NCBI RefSeq assembly: GCF_003846185.1
Contig: NZ_ML123034.1
Coordinates: 4,144,931 to 4,191,076 of the forward strand
Reading direction: 5' to 3'
Origin: Streptomyces sp. ADI96-02
Lineage (GTDB): Bacteria; Actinomycetota; Actinomycetes; Streptomycetales; Streptomycetaceae
DNA: 46,146 nucleotides
Below are positions 36,202-44,220 of the stretch, piece after piece. Made by a program: the position numbers and the translations under genes. The stretch's first letter is position 1. Each line of letters opens with the position of its first letter. The notes under the pieces are model-generated. The model made no database searches. It was not told where the DNA came from and saw only the letters and a list, made by a program, of their open reading frames with translations.

Positions 36202-36306
36202 GCCTCCCTCACTCCGAGCGAAACCATGCCTGACCAGCAGAAATCAAGAGATCACGTTCGGTTGAGATACGGCTTCTCAGGTCTTGTCCGTGCAGTCTCC
36301 GTGGGG

Positions 36307-36630
36307 TCAGCGGTCGCCCTCGTGGGGACTCTCACCGCATGTCAGCTCCCGGTAAGTCGTGATCTTGATCGGTTCCGCCAGGAGTGATTCCACCGCAGCG
36401 GCGAGGTGCTGGGAGTGCGCGCTTCGGAAGTGGCGCTGGAGGTCTTCGGTGTGTCGCCACCGCTCGATGGCGATGAATTCCTCCGGGGTTTCGATGCTCT
36501 GCTGGATTGAGTAGTGCAGGCTTCCCTCCTCGTTCCGGGTGGGTTCGATGACCGCCTGGAGCAGTTGTGCGAGTTCTGCCTCCTTGCCCGCCTTGGCGAC
36601 GACCCGGCCCACAACCGTTACTTCACTCAT
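36307..36630 (-). CDS. ABM-domain monooxygenase-like protein
   Basis: A 107-residue protein of the antibiotic biosynthesis monooxygenase (ABM) dimeric ferredoxin-like fold. It starts MSEVTVVGRVVAKAGKEAEL and contains EPTRNEEGSLHYSIQ and FIAIERWRHTEDLQRHFRS. Such small proteins oxidise aromatic or quinone substrates without cofactor, or protect against them. It is the last gene of the minus-strand biosynthetic cluster, 82 bases after the methyltransferase. The ATG at 36630 is the only start that fits the fold. A tailoring role in the cluster is likely but not shown; YgiN/LsrG-type housekeeping function is the alternative. Confidence 0.88.
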   Translation of the reverse strand: MSEVTVVGRVVAKAGKEAELAQLLQAVIEPTRNEEGSLHYSIQQSIETPEEFIAIERWRHTEDLQRHFRSAHSQHLAAAVESLLAEPIKITTYRELTCGESPHEGDR

Positions 36631-36712
36631 CGGCTTCGCCTCTCTCGGTGTTCCGTTTGCGTGTTGTTCCGTTCGGATGGGCGCTCTCCGCCCTTCCTGG
36701 CGGACCGGCTCT

Positions 36713-37561
36713 TCAGGTTCTCCGCTGTCGCCGTCCGACCGCGGGGGTGTGTCCATGGGCGGCGCCGATGGGGAGTGCGGGGAAGACCATGGACGGGTCG
36801 TCGAACAGGGAGGAGAGCCGGTCGTCCGCGGTGTCGAGCAGACCGTGGTCCTGGAACGACGGTGCGAGGCGGGCGAGCGAGAGCGCGTAGAAACCGCGCT
36901 CTCCACCGGAGACGAGGGGGTGTCGCCGCTGGTGGGTGATGCCCTCCAGACCCTGGGCGGCGAGGAGCACCGGGAGGGTGCTGCCGAGTTCGGGGTGTGC
37001 TCCGGCGAGTGTCATCAGCCGGTGCACCGCGGTTGCGAACTCCAGGAAGGCTGTGGCCGCTCTTCTGTCCGGGGCGTGTTCGGCGGCGATGGCGAGTGTC
37101 TCGCGACTGACGTCGATCGCTTCGGCGAAGAGCTGCCCGTGTGGTGCCAGCGAGGGGATCAGCCGGGCCAGGACGGATTCGGGGTCCGGCAGATGCTCCA
37201 GTACGGATCTGGCGTGGATCAGATCCCAGGAACCTGGTGGCAGAGGGCCTGCGGTGATGTCGTGTTCGATCACTTCGACCCCGGGATGTGCGATGTTCCT
37301 CAGAAATCGCGGATCGGTGTCGGTTGCCACCACTCTTCCGGTCTCTCCGGCGAGAGATGCCAGGAGACGGGCGATACTGCCCGCTCCCGCGCCGACTTCG
37401 AGGCATGACCACCCAGGTGCCGGCTTCACCCGGGTGAGGATCTCCTCGGTTCCGGGGTCGTAGACCTGCTCGATCGTGCGCAGGCGATCGAATTCAAGAT
37501 CCGCTCGGGCGGCTGAATCCAGAACGTAGGGGGCGGGTTGCGGACGGTCCGGGTCGGTCAT
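36713..37561 (-). CDS. Class I SAM-dependent methyltransferase
   Basis: A 282-residue methyltransferase with the Rossmann motif I CLEVGAGAGSIARLLA (53-68). VVATDTDPRFL (motif II) and WDLIHARSVLEHLPDPESVLARL (motif III region) follow. It has a 50-residue helical N-terminus (YVLDSAARADLEFDRLRTIEQ) that binds substrate in this family. The substrate is unknown; N- or O-methylation of the cluster product is likely. It is related in sequence to the methyltransferase frame at 43492-44220, which lacks the equivalent N-terminus. The ATG at 37561 gives MTDPDRPQPAPYVLD. It follows the FAD monooxygenase gene by 87 bases and is probably in its operon. Confidence 0.9.
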   Translation of the reverse strand: MTDPDRPQPAPYVLDSAARADLEFDRLRTIEQVYDPGTEEILTRVKPAPGWSCLEVGAGAGSIARLLASLAGETGRVVATDTDPRFLRNIAHPGVEVIEHDITAGPLPPGSWDLIHARSVLEHLPDPESVLARLIPSLAPHGQLFAEAIDVSRETLAIAAEHAPDRRAATAFLEFATAVHRLMTLAGAHPELGSTLPVLLAAQGLEGITHQRRHPLVSGGERGFYALSLARLAPSFQDHGLLDTADDRLSSLFDDPSMVFPALPIGAAHGHTPAVGRRQRRT

Positions 37562-37648
37562 GGTCTGCCTCTCTGGTTCCTCCGGGCCCGACGAGCGGTG
37601 CAGGGCCGCCGACGCGAGCACGAGCAGCCCGGATCAGGGTTCCGCCGG

Positions 37649-39151
37649 TCATCCGACATGTATGCCGAGTGAGCGAAGATGGCTGGTCACCTCACTTGGA
37701 GTCTCCGTGGCCAGCGAGATGTATCCGTCCGGTCGTACGAGGAACAGGCCGTGCGGTGCGTACGCGCGGGAGGCGAACCCTGCGGGGTCCGAGACGTCGT
37801 GGCCGACGCGCACCACGCGGATCACCGCGGGACCCCGGGCGCTGACAGGCTGGATGGGCGGGCTTCCGAAGACGAGAAGGGTGAAGTGGGGTCCGCGGAA
37901 GAGGTCGAAGAGACGTACCGGGGCTCCGCCCAGGTCGGTGCACGGGGCATCCGGTGCGCGGTCCCCCGCGTGGAGGGCTTCCTCGGCCAGGGCGGGGCGC
38001 ATCTCCGTGTTGGGCGGGATGCCCCGGTATCCGAGTGCCAGGTGGTGCGTGGTGCGGTCGCGATGTGCGGCCAGTTCCCTGACCCGGCCCGCCCCTTGAT
38101 GGATGCGAGTGCTCACTCCCAGTACTTCCGCCGCGGCCGGCCGGCGCTCCGCCTCGTAGGAGTCCAGAAGCGAGGGTGCTGCCTGCCCGGTTGCCGCGAG
38201 CGCCAGTTTCCAGCCCAGGTTGTAGGCGTCCTGGATGCTCGCGTTGATGCCCTGGCCGCCCGCCGGGGAATGAACATGCGCGGAGTCACCGGCCAGGAAC
38301 ACCCGGCCGACACGGAAGTGCTCCGCGAGTGCCGCTCGTGCCCGGAAGACCGATGACCACAGCACCTTCCGCACCTGCAATCCCGTGCGGGCGGCCACCA
38401 GTTCGCGGACCCGCTCCGGGGCGGGGTCGGGTGTTCCTGCCGCGAACCGTGCGATGACCTGGAAGTAGTCTGTTCTGGCGACGGGACAGATCGCGGTCAT
38501 GATGCCGGCCGCGCTGCCCCAGGTGTGCCAGTGCTCGCGGTCCAGTCCGGGAATATCGGCATCGGCCACGAGCAGGGGCCGGGTATCCACTTCTTCGCGG
38601 TCGAACCTCACGCCCAGGATTCTCCGTACGGTGCTGCCGCCCCCGTCCGCCCCGACCAGATAGTCGGCCGTGATCTCCCGCGTACCTCCGTCGGCCCGGA
38701 CGACCTGGGCCAGCACCCCGGCCTCGTCCTGGGAGAATCCGACGAGCCGCGCTCCGAACGCGACGCCGTGTCCCAGCCGCAGCAGTCGCTCGCGCAGCAG
38801 TTCCTGGGTACGCGACTGAGGAAGCATCAGCGGTTCCGCGTAGGGCGTGGACCCGGTGGGCTCGCCACGGGCGATGACATCCCACTCCTTGATGATCCTT
38901 CCCTCCTCCCAGGCCACCATCGGCGGCAGCGGCGCTCCCTCCGCCTGTACGGAGTCGATGATTCCGAGGTCGTCGAAGATCTCCAGGGTGCGCGGCTGGA
39001 GACCCTTGCCCCGTGATCCCGGAAAGGGGCCCGTGCCCGCATCGATGATCCGGAAGTCAACGTGCCGACGGGCCAGTTCCAACGCCAGGACCAGTCCAGC
39101 AGGTCCTCCTCCGGCAATCAGAACAGATGTGTGGTGGCGATTACTGTCCAC
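37649..39151 (-). CDS. FAD-dependent aromatic monooxygenase (PHBH type)
   Basis: A 500-residue group A flavoprotein hydroxylase. The FAD motif is LIAGGGPAGLVLA (11-23), the DG motif is in YLVGADGGGSTVRRILG, and the second FAD motif is RVFLAGDSAHVHSPAGGQG. The C-terminal 130 residues look like the thioredoxin-like domain of polyketide and rifampicin monooxygenases. It uses NAD(P)H and oxygen to hydroxylate or epoxidise a ring; an indole or phenol ring of a cyclodipeptide is a reasonable guess. The GTG at 39151 follows GAAAGGGGACATGCC. It lies 83 bases after the P450 gene, in the same operon. Confidence 0.93.
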   Translation of the reverse strand: MDSNRHHTSVLIAGGGPAGLVLALELARRHVDFRIIDAGTGPFPGSRGKGLQPRTLEIFDDLGIIDSVQAEGAPLPPMVAWEEGRIIKEWDVIARGEPTGSTPYAEPLMLPQSRTQELLRERLLRLGHGVAFGARLVGFSQDEAGVLAQVVRADGGTREITADYLVGADGGGSTVRRILGVRFDREEVDTRPLLVADADIPGLDREHWHTWGSAAGIMTAICPVARTDYFQVIARFAAGTPDPAPERVRELVAARTGLQVRKVLWSSVFRARAALAEHFRVGRVFLAGDSAHVHSPAGGQGINASIQDAYNLGWKLALAATGQAAPSLLDSYEAERRPAAAEVLGVSTRIHQGAGRVRELAAHRDRTTHHLALGYRGIPPNTEMRPALAEEALHAGDRAPDAPCTDLGGAPVRLFDLFRGPHFTLLVFGSPPIQPVSARGPAVIRVVRVGHDVSDPAGFASRAYAPHGLFLVRPDGYISLATETPSEVTSHLRSLGIHVG

Positions 39152-39234
39152 GGCATGTCCCCTTTCCGGTCCTCCGTCATCGTGATGCGGAGGAGGCCGC
39201 AGCCGGCTGTATGCGGTTTCCCCTTTCTGGTGGT

Positions 39235-40476
39235 TCAGGCCGCCAGGAGCCGTCCTTCCGCGGTGGGATCGAAGGTCAGGGTGAGGGATTCAGGGCCGCG
39301 GGAGTAGAAGCCGGTCTCCTCGTAGCAGGCGTCCTCGGGGAAGCCGATGTTCTCCATGAGGGCCAGCAGCATCGTCACGACCGTCTCCAGTTCCCTGCGC
39401 GCGAATGCGGCCCCGACGCACGAGTGCATGCCCGCGCCGAACCCGAAATGGGTCGCGGCGGCGGTGAAGGACCGTTCGGGACCGAGGTCTGTGCGTTGAA
39501 GGTCGAAGGTGTCGGGCCGCTCGAAGACACGCGGGTCGCGATTGGCGGCGGCGAGCATGCACCACACCATGGTCTCGGCGGGTATGGCGACACCGGAGAT
39601 CTCGACGCTCTCCGCTGTCCTGCGGGGGATCAGTTGCACAGGTGGTGTGTAGCGGAGCGTCTCCGCGATGGCATTGGTCACCAGCCCGGGATCGCCGCGG
39701 ACCAGGTCCATCTGATCGGGGTGCGTGATCAGATGCCGGAACAGCAGGGCCAGTGTTTTGTCCGCCGGTTCGGTCGCGGCGAGGAGCACGTTGTGGCACA
39801 GAGCCGTGACCTCGTGCAGGCTCATCCTCCCGCTCTCGTACTCCGTGTGGCACATCAGCGAGATCACATCCCGGCCGGGGTTCTCGCGCCGTTCCTCGAT
39901 GAAGGGCCGCAGATAGTCCTCCAGCCGGCGGGCGCACTGGACGCAGTGCTGGTATCGCTCCTCGGTCAGGGTGACGCTCGTCACGAATTCGGCCACCCCC
40001 TGGAACCAGGAGTGCACATTCTGCCAGTCGTCCTTGGGCAGTCCAAGACTGTCCAGCGCGACCCAGATGGCCAGTTGCTGTCCGAAGTCCTTCACCAGAT
40101 CGAACCGGCCGCGCCGCAGATGGGGGCGGATGAGCTCCTCCACGTTGCGGCGGATGAGCGGGATCTGATTCTCCAGCATCGGCCCGGTGTATCCGCGGAT
40201 CATCGTTCGGTGCTTCGCGGTGTGCTCGACGCCGGTCATCTGTGCCAGGACGCGACCGCGCATGACCGGCTCGGCGCGTTCTCGTAGGGCCTGGGTGGTG
40301 AATATCTGGTCCTCGGTCAGAACCCGGCGAACGTCTTTGTGCCGGCTCAGGAAGTAGGCGCCGATGCCGGGTTCGTAGTGGACTGGGTCGCTCTCCCGTA
40401 GCTGGGGGTACCAGGCGTACGGGTCCCGGGCGAACTCGTCCGACAGGACACTGATGATGCGGGCAGTCGGCCGCAT
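39235..40476 (-). CDS. Cytochrome P450 with complete heme loop
   Basis: A 413-residue soluble P450. The heme loop is FGFGAGMHSC (344-353) with Cys353 as the thiolate ligand, and the ExxR pair is Glu272-Arg275 (ETLR). The I-helix reads LLAATEPADKTLALL (231-245). The usual acid-alcohol pair appears as Glu236-Pro237, so the conserved Thr is missing at that point. Class I P450s need ferredoxin and reductase, which are not encoded here. It lies 27 bases after the heme-less P450-like gene, suggesting the two work as a pair. Oxidation of the cyclodipeptide or terpene is likely. Confidence 0.93.
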   Translation of the reverse strand: MRPTARIISVLSDEFARDPYAWYPQLRESDPVHYEPGIGAYFLSRHKDVRRVLTEDQIFTTQALRERAEPVMRGRVLAQMTGVEHTAKHRTMIRGYTGPMLENQIPLIRRNVEELIRPHLRRGRFDLVKDFGQQLAIWVALDSLGLPKDDWQNVHSWFQGVAEFVTSVTLTEERYQHCVQCARRLEDYLRPFIEERRENPGRDVISLMCHTEYESGRMSLHEVTALCHNVLLAATEPADKTLALLFRHLITHPDQMDLVRGDPGLVTNAIAETLRYTPPVQLIPRRTAESVEISGVAIPAETMVWCMLAAANRDPRVFERPDTFDLQRTDLGPERSFTAAATHFGFGAGMHSCVGAAFARRELETVVTMLLALMENIGFPEDACYEETGFYSRGPESLTLTFDPTAEGRLLAA

Positions 40477-40503
40477 GGTGTTCTCCTCTCACCGGGTTGG
40501 CTG

Positions 40504-41670
40504 TCACCAGGCCACAGGCAGACAGGCGGGACGGATGAACGTCAGATCGCTCCTCCAGGGAATCTCGTATTCATCCACGGCCAGGCGCAGTTGTGGGAAG
40601 CGCTCGAACAGGGCGGGGCAGACAATGCTGAGAACCAGCCGGCTCAGGCCGTCGTCCACCAGGGGCCCAGGATTCGTGCGAAGGTACGTGGCCCCGGCGT
40701 CCGGACGATGGATGTCGAACTTCGCCGGGGTGGGGTAGTGCTCCTCGTCCCAGGCAGCGCCGAGGGGCGACGCGCATACCGCGTCCCCGGCCTTGATCAG
40801 AGTGCTGTGTAGTTCCAGGTCTCTGAGCGCGATGTGGGTGGGGCCGAGCACCGTGCCCGGGTGGTAGCGGCGGAGTTCCCCTGCTGCCGCCTGCCACAGC
40901 ACTGGATCGCGCAGGCATTCACGTAACGGTTTGGGGTGGAGCAGGAGAGTGAATGGTCCGGTCAGCAATGCCGAGAAGAGTGACCTCGCGCACCGGACGA
41001 GTAAGCCGCTCACCATGGTGTGCGACGGTTCAGTGTCGACCTCCCGCTGTTCGCGGGCTTTGAAGGGCGCACCGGCGGCATTACCGCGGACGGGGTCATC
41101 CCGGAGGTGCTCTGTGAGCGAGTGCAGGACCGGGTGCCTGGCAGCCGAATTTCCTGTCGGCTCTTCCTGGATCAGAAGGTTCCGCAATTCCTGGGGATCG
41201 AATGACAGCCCGAAGACATCGCGGCACACGGCGGCTGTTAGCGGCGCCGCCCATTGTTCCAGCAGATCGGCAGGGTTGTTCCCGGTTTCCATGGCGTCCA
41301 GGACGAGACCCGCCTGTTTTACGATTGCGGGCCGGTGGGATTCCACCGCCCACGTCGCGCAATACTCGGCGCCCGGCTGCCCGGCCCGCGAGCGCGCTGC
41401 CCCGCTGATCGCGGCCGGAGGGGGAAGCGCTTCAGCGGCATCGCTCAGCCGCACGAGGTCCGGGTCGGTGAATACTCGCAGGAGGTCGTCCCGGCGGGAG
41501 ATCATCCACAGCCAGGATCCGCCCGGAAGCTCTACCGGGCAGACCGGCTGCCGTCGGCGTGCCCAGTGGATCACGGGCGGAGGCGTGCCCAGGGGGCCCA
41601 GCACAAAGGGAAACCTCAACGGTACTTCCGGTGTCCTCGCCGGCATCGGGAGCTGCCTGAGCTGTCTCAT
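40504..41670 (-). CDS. P450-like protein lacking the heme cysteine
   Basis: A 388-residue protein that keeps the P450 fold pattern, including the K-helix ELRR (Glu265-Arg268) and the C-terminal ALFERFPQLRLAVDEYEIPWR. The heme-binding loop is gone: where FGxGxHxC should stand the sequence is TYLRTNPGPLVDDGLSR (about 328-344), with no Cys until 351. The I-helix AGxET motif is also absent. Such heme-free homologues (EryCII, DesVIII) act as activators of glycosyltransferases, but no glycosyltransferase is here. A TTA codon specifies Leu249. The start ATG (41670) overlaps the cyclodipeptide synthase stop as TGATG; a GTG one codon earlier is possible. Confidence 0.88.
   Translation of the reverse strand: MRQLRQLPMPARTPEVPLRFPFVLGPLGTPPPVIHWARRRQPVCPVELPGGSWLWMISRRDDLLRVFTDPDLVRLSDAAEALPPPAAISGAARSRAGQPGAEYCATWAVESHRPAIVKQAGLVLDAMETGNNPADLLEQWAAPLTAAVCRDVFGLSFDPQELRNLLIQEEPTGNSAARHPVLHSLTEHLRDDPVRGNAAGAPFKAREQREVDTEPSHTMVSGLLVRCARSLFSALLTGPFTLLLHPKPLRECLRDPVLWQAAAGELRRYHPGTVLGPTHIALRDLELHSTLIKAGDAVCASPLGAAWDEEHYPTPAKFDIHRPDAGATYLRTNPGPLVDDGLSRLVLSIVCPALFERFPQLRLAVDEYEIPWRSDLTFIRPACLPVAW
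40924..40926 (-). promoter_or_regulatory. TTA codon in the P450-like gene
   Basis: In-frame TTA (Leu249). In Streptomyces, TTA needs the bldA tRNA and marks developmentally controlled genes. Confidence 0.9.
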
Positions 41671-42362
41671 CACGAACCATCCGGCAGTACGGGCTCGGCC
41701 ACCACGAACCCCTGTTGTGCAGCTGACCGCAGCCCGGTCGCCGGACCGGCGAGCAGGGCCGCAGCGAGCTCGATCCGCCGGTGGTAGACGAACACAGAAG
41801 AAGCCACGTCAAAGATCGACGGGCTGTCCACGATCAGCGGCAACTCGGCGATCGGATAACTGACACAGGCGTCGATCTGCTCCTCGCCGGGCTCCGTATC
41901 CGCGATGGACCGGACCGCTGCCCGGGCAACCGCCCGACAGGCCGCCCTGAGATCGGGATCGACTCGGTATGCCGCTCTGGCCCGCTCGCGCGACGCCGCG
42001 TACTCGGGTCGGCTCATCAGCTGAGTCCAGGTGTGCACGTGCTCCTCCGGCGCGGACACACCGGCACGCGACAGCGCCAGCACCGCGGGATTCCTGAGCT
42101 GATTCACGGCCCGCCTCACACGTCCCACCGCCTCCAGCGGCCTGACACCAGCGGCGGTGAGGGTATGCGCCGCCTCGAACCCGGGAACGAGAACATCGAC
42201 CCTCGTGAAATGTCCGGCCGCCCACTGGGCCAACGCCTCCACCCGGCACGGTGTGTAATAGCCGTTGAACGGGCTCAGACCCAAGACGCAGTGGTCGGAG
42301 GCATCGACGATCCGACGGCAATTCTCGCTCTGTGGTCGAATCAGGAAATCCACGGTCACCAC
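41670..42362 (-). CDS. Cyclodipeptide synthase (AlbC family, NYH type)
   Basis: CDPSs make cyclo-dipeptides from two aminoacyl-tRNAs without modules. The 230-residue length is typical. The catalytic Ser30 and Asn33 stand in CVLGLSPFNGYY. Tyr169 and Glu173 are in SYPIAELPLIVDSPSIFDV, and Tyr193-His194 are in SSVFVYHRR. Asn33/Tyr193/His194 place it in the NYH subfamily. Amino-acid choice depends on pocket residues I cannot decode reliably. The GTG at 42362 is followed by another at 42359, so the start may be one codon later. It leads an operon with the two P450-type genes, the FAD monooxygenase, the methyltransferase and ABM. Confidence 0.93.
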   Translation of the reverse strand: MVTVDFLIRPQSENCRRIVDASDHCVLGLSPFNGYYTPCRVEALAQWAAGHFTRVDVLVPGFEAAHTLTAAGVRPLEAVGRVRRAVNQLRNPAVLALSRAGVSAPEEHVHTWTQLMSRPEYAASRERARAAYRVDPDLRAACRAVARAAVRSIADTEPGEEQIDACVSYPIAELPLIVDSPSIFDVASSVFVYHRRIELAAALLAGPATGLRSAAQQGFVVAEPVLPDGS

Positions 42363-43491
42363 CGCTTACCTGCATCTGTATGCCACGTTCTCATGCCAAT
42401 ACCTGTTCCCGGTCGCCAGGTCTGAAAGTCCGCCATGAAGTGGGCGGCCCGAAGAGAGAAGGCCGTCACGTCAGAATTCACACCGAATTCTCTGCCCGAA
42501 CGGCTCAGGTCATTTGGAGACGAAACCTGTCATTTCGTCACGGCGGCCCAGCGAGCGCGTCAGTACAACTCGACGGTCGAGTGCGCATCACCCGTGATCA
42601 CTCCGCAGTGCGCCGACGCCTCCTCGCCGTGCTGCTACACACTACGGGATGTTATGAACATTCGATAGACCTTATTGCTGTATTAATTTAGGCCCGGGGA
42701 GGCTAACCTCGATGGGCAGTAGAAATCGTTATTGTGTTCGTTAATGGAAATTTAGTTCGAATGTGCTTTCCCTCGGCTGCATTTCGAGCCCGTCGGCACG
42801 ATCCTCGCCATCCACGGATCTTCCTCACCGAGGTCCGCTCGGCTCGGCGGCACCACCCGCACGTCGGCAACCGTGTGGTGATGTCGACGCCTGCGCCTGG
42901 GGTCTCGCGCCTTGGCACCGGTCGTGCGTGCTGCCCACCGCGCCCCCGATGGCCAGGCCACTTCGGCCCCGATCTCCCCGGGTTGTTCGCGGAACACACC
43001 CTCGGCGACGGCTTCTTCGCTATTCGTGTCGACGGCAGGCACGCCGTGCCGCGCTTCCCCGATTGCCGGCCCTTGGGCCGGCTGGTACTCACCGCCTTCG
43101 GCGCGTACACCATGTCCAATCACCGGCGGTTCAACCGCATCCAGCCGCCCACTGGATACCCCTTCGGCGGCGGCAGCGTCAGCGTCGTCCCCGCGAAGGA
43201 GCGCTTGTGGCCGCTGTCGCTCCGCAACCCGTGACGATCTGCCGCTGATCACAGACGTCCACGCGTTCGGGGTCGCCCACCCCGAACGCGGGATCGCCTT
43301 ACCGACTACTCCGTCTGAGCACCGGAGAAGACGCATGCGGCTCGTGCGCGCCCCTGATCGTGGCGATCGACACCGAGATCTCCCGCCGGCGGACGAGCAC
43401 CCGAGCATGATCAAGCCCGTGACCTGCCCGAGCACCCTGCCCCCGCACCACGCCGGCGCCCGTGACCTGTGGATTTCAGGATGGGATCAGC
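42363..43491. other. 1.1-kb gap with AT-rich patch and decayed coding-like segment
   Basis: This is the largest gene-poor stretch inside the cluster. Positions 42640-42770 are far more AT-rich than anything around them and probably hold promoters for the CDPS operon. A weak DmdR/iron-box-like sequence (AGGCTAACCT) lies within 42693-42711. From about 42940 to 43234 the plus strand has a coding-like frame (FAEHTLGDGFFAIRVDG, RFPDCRPLGRLVLTAFGAY) that I cannot identify; its upstream part and the region 43235-43480 do not look coding. It is probably a gene remnant. Confidence 0.5.
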
Positions 43492-44220
43492 TTATGGGGA
43501 GTCAGTGGCGGGTGCGTCGGCCCAGGCGGACAGGGTCATGAGGGCGAGGTCGGTGTACTTTCCGCCTTCCAGCAGGTCCGTACACTCCGTCAGTTCTTCG
43601 GGTGTGGTGAGACGTGCGCGGACCAGGGCTGGACCGATCTGCTCCAGGGAGAGCCGCAGGAAGGCGTCGGCGTTGCCGTTCCTGCCCACCAGGCCCGGGG
43701 TGCAGTGGACGCCGATATCGGTCAGACCTGCCTGTGAGAGGAGTCCCGGCAGCGCGGTGCCCCATCGCTGGTCGGTGCCCATCACGTTCTCGGACAGGGT
43801 GAACACGGCGTTGAGACAGCGCTGGTAGGCGTTCCGGGTGCCGGACGGGGGATGGACCGCCATAACCGTCTCCACGCACACCCAGCCTCCCGGTGCGGTC
43901 CAGCGCGCCATCTTGCCGAGGACTTCAGCTCGCTCCGGCAGGTGTTCCAGCAGTGCTCGGGCATGGACGAGGTCGAAGGAGGCCGCCGGAAAGTCCTCCT
44001 GGACGACATCGTGGCGTCGGACGGACAGGTTGGGCACGTCCCGGGGCAGCAGGGTGGTGCCGATGTCGGTGCCCACGACCTCCCCCGGGGCGCACTGCTC
44101 GGCCAGCCAGCGCGCGACGGAGCCGGCGCCGCCTCCGAGTTCGAGGCACCGCCAGCCCGGCTGGATGCCGAGACGTCCGGACGGCCGGGACAGGCGGGGC
44201 AGCCGTCCGGAGCGCGTCCA
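43492..44220 (-). pseudogene. SAM methyltransferase frame without N-terminus or normal start
   Basis: The frame encodes GWRCLELGGGAGSVARWLAE (motif I), VVGTDIGTTLL and FDLVHARALLEHLPERAEVL. This is a class I methyltransferase similar to the one at 36713-37561. In frame, only about 20 residues (WTRSGRLPRLSRPSGRLGIQ) separate the terpene synthase stop from motif I, so the roughly 45-residue substrate-binding N-terminus seen in the paralogue is missing. No ATG, GTG or TTG occurs in frame before motif I. The first is GTG 44076 (VGTDIGTT), which would lose the SAM loop. An ATG at 44221 overlaps the terpene synthase stop but is in another frame. A frameshift, deletion or CTG start are the options. 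Confidence 0.7.

Noticed and set aside
42752..43435. Minus-strand frame of 227 codons in the cluster gap as a gene
   Set aside because: The translation is Arg/Ser/Gly/Ala-rich with no domain, and the plus strand in the same place looks more coding-like.
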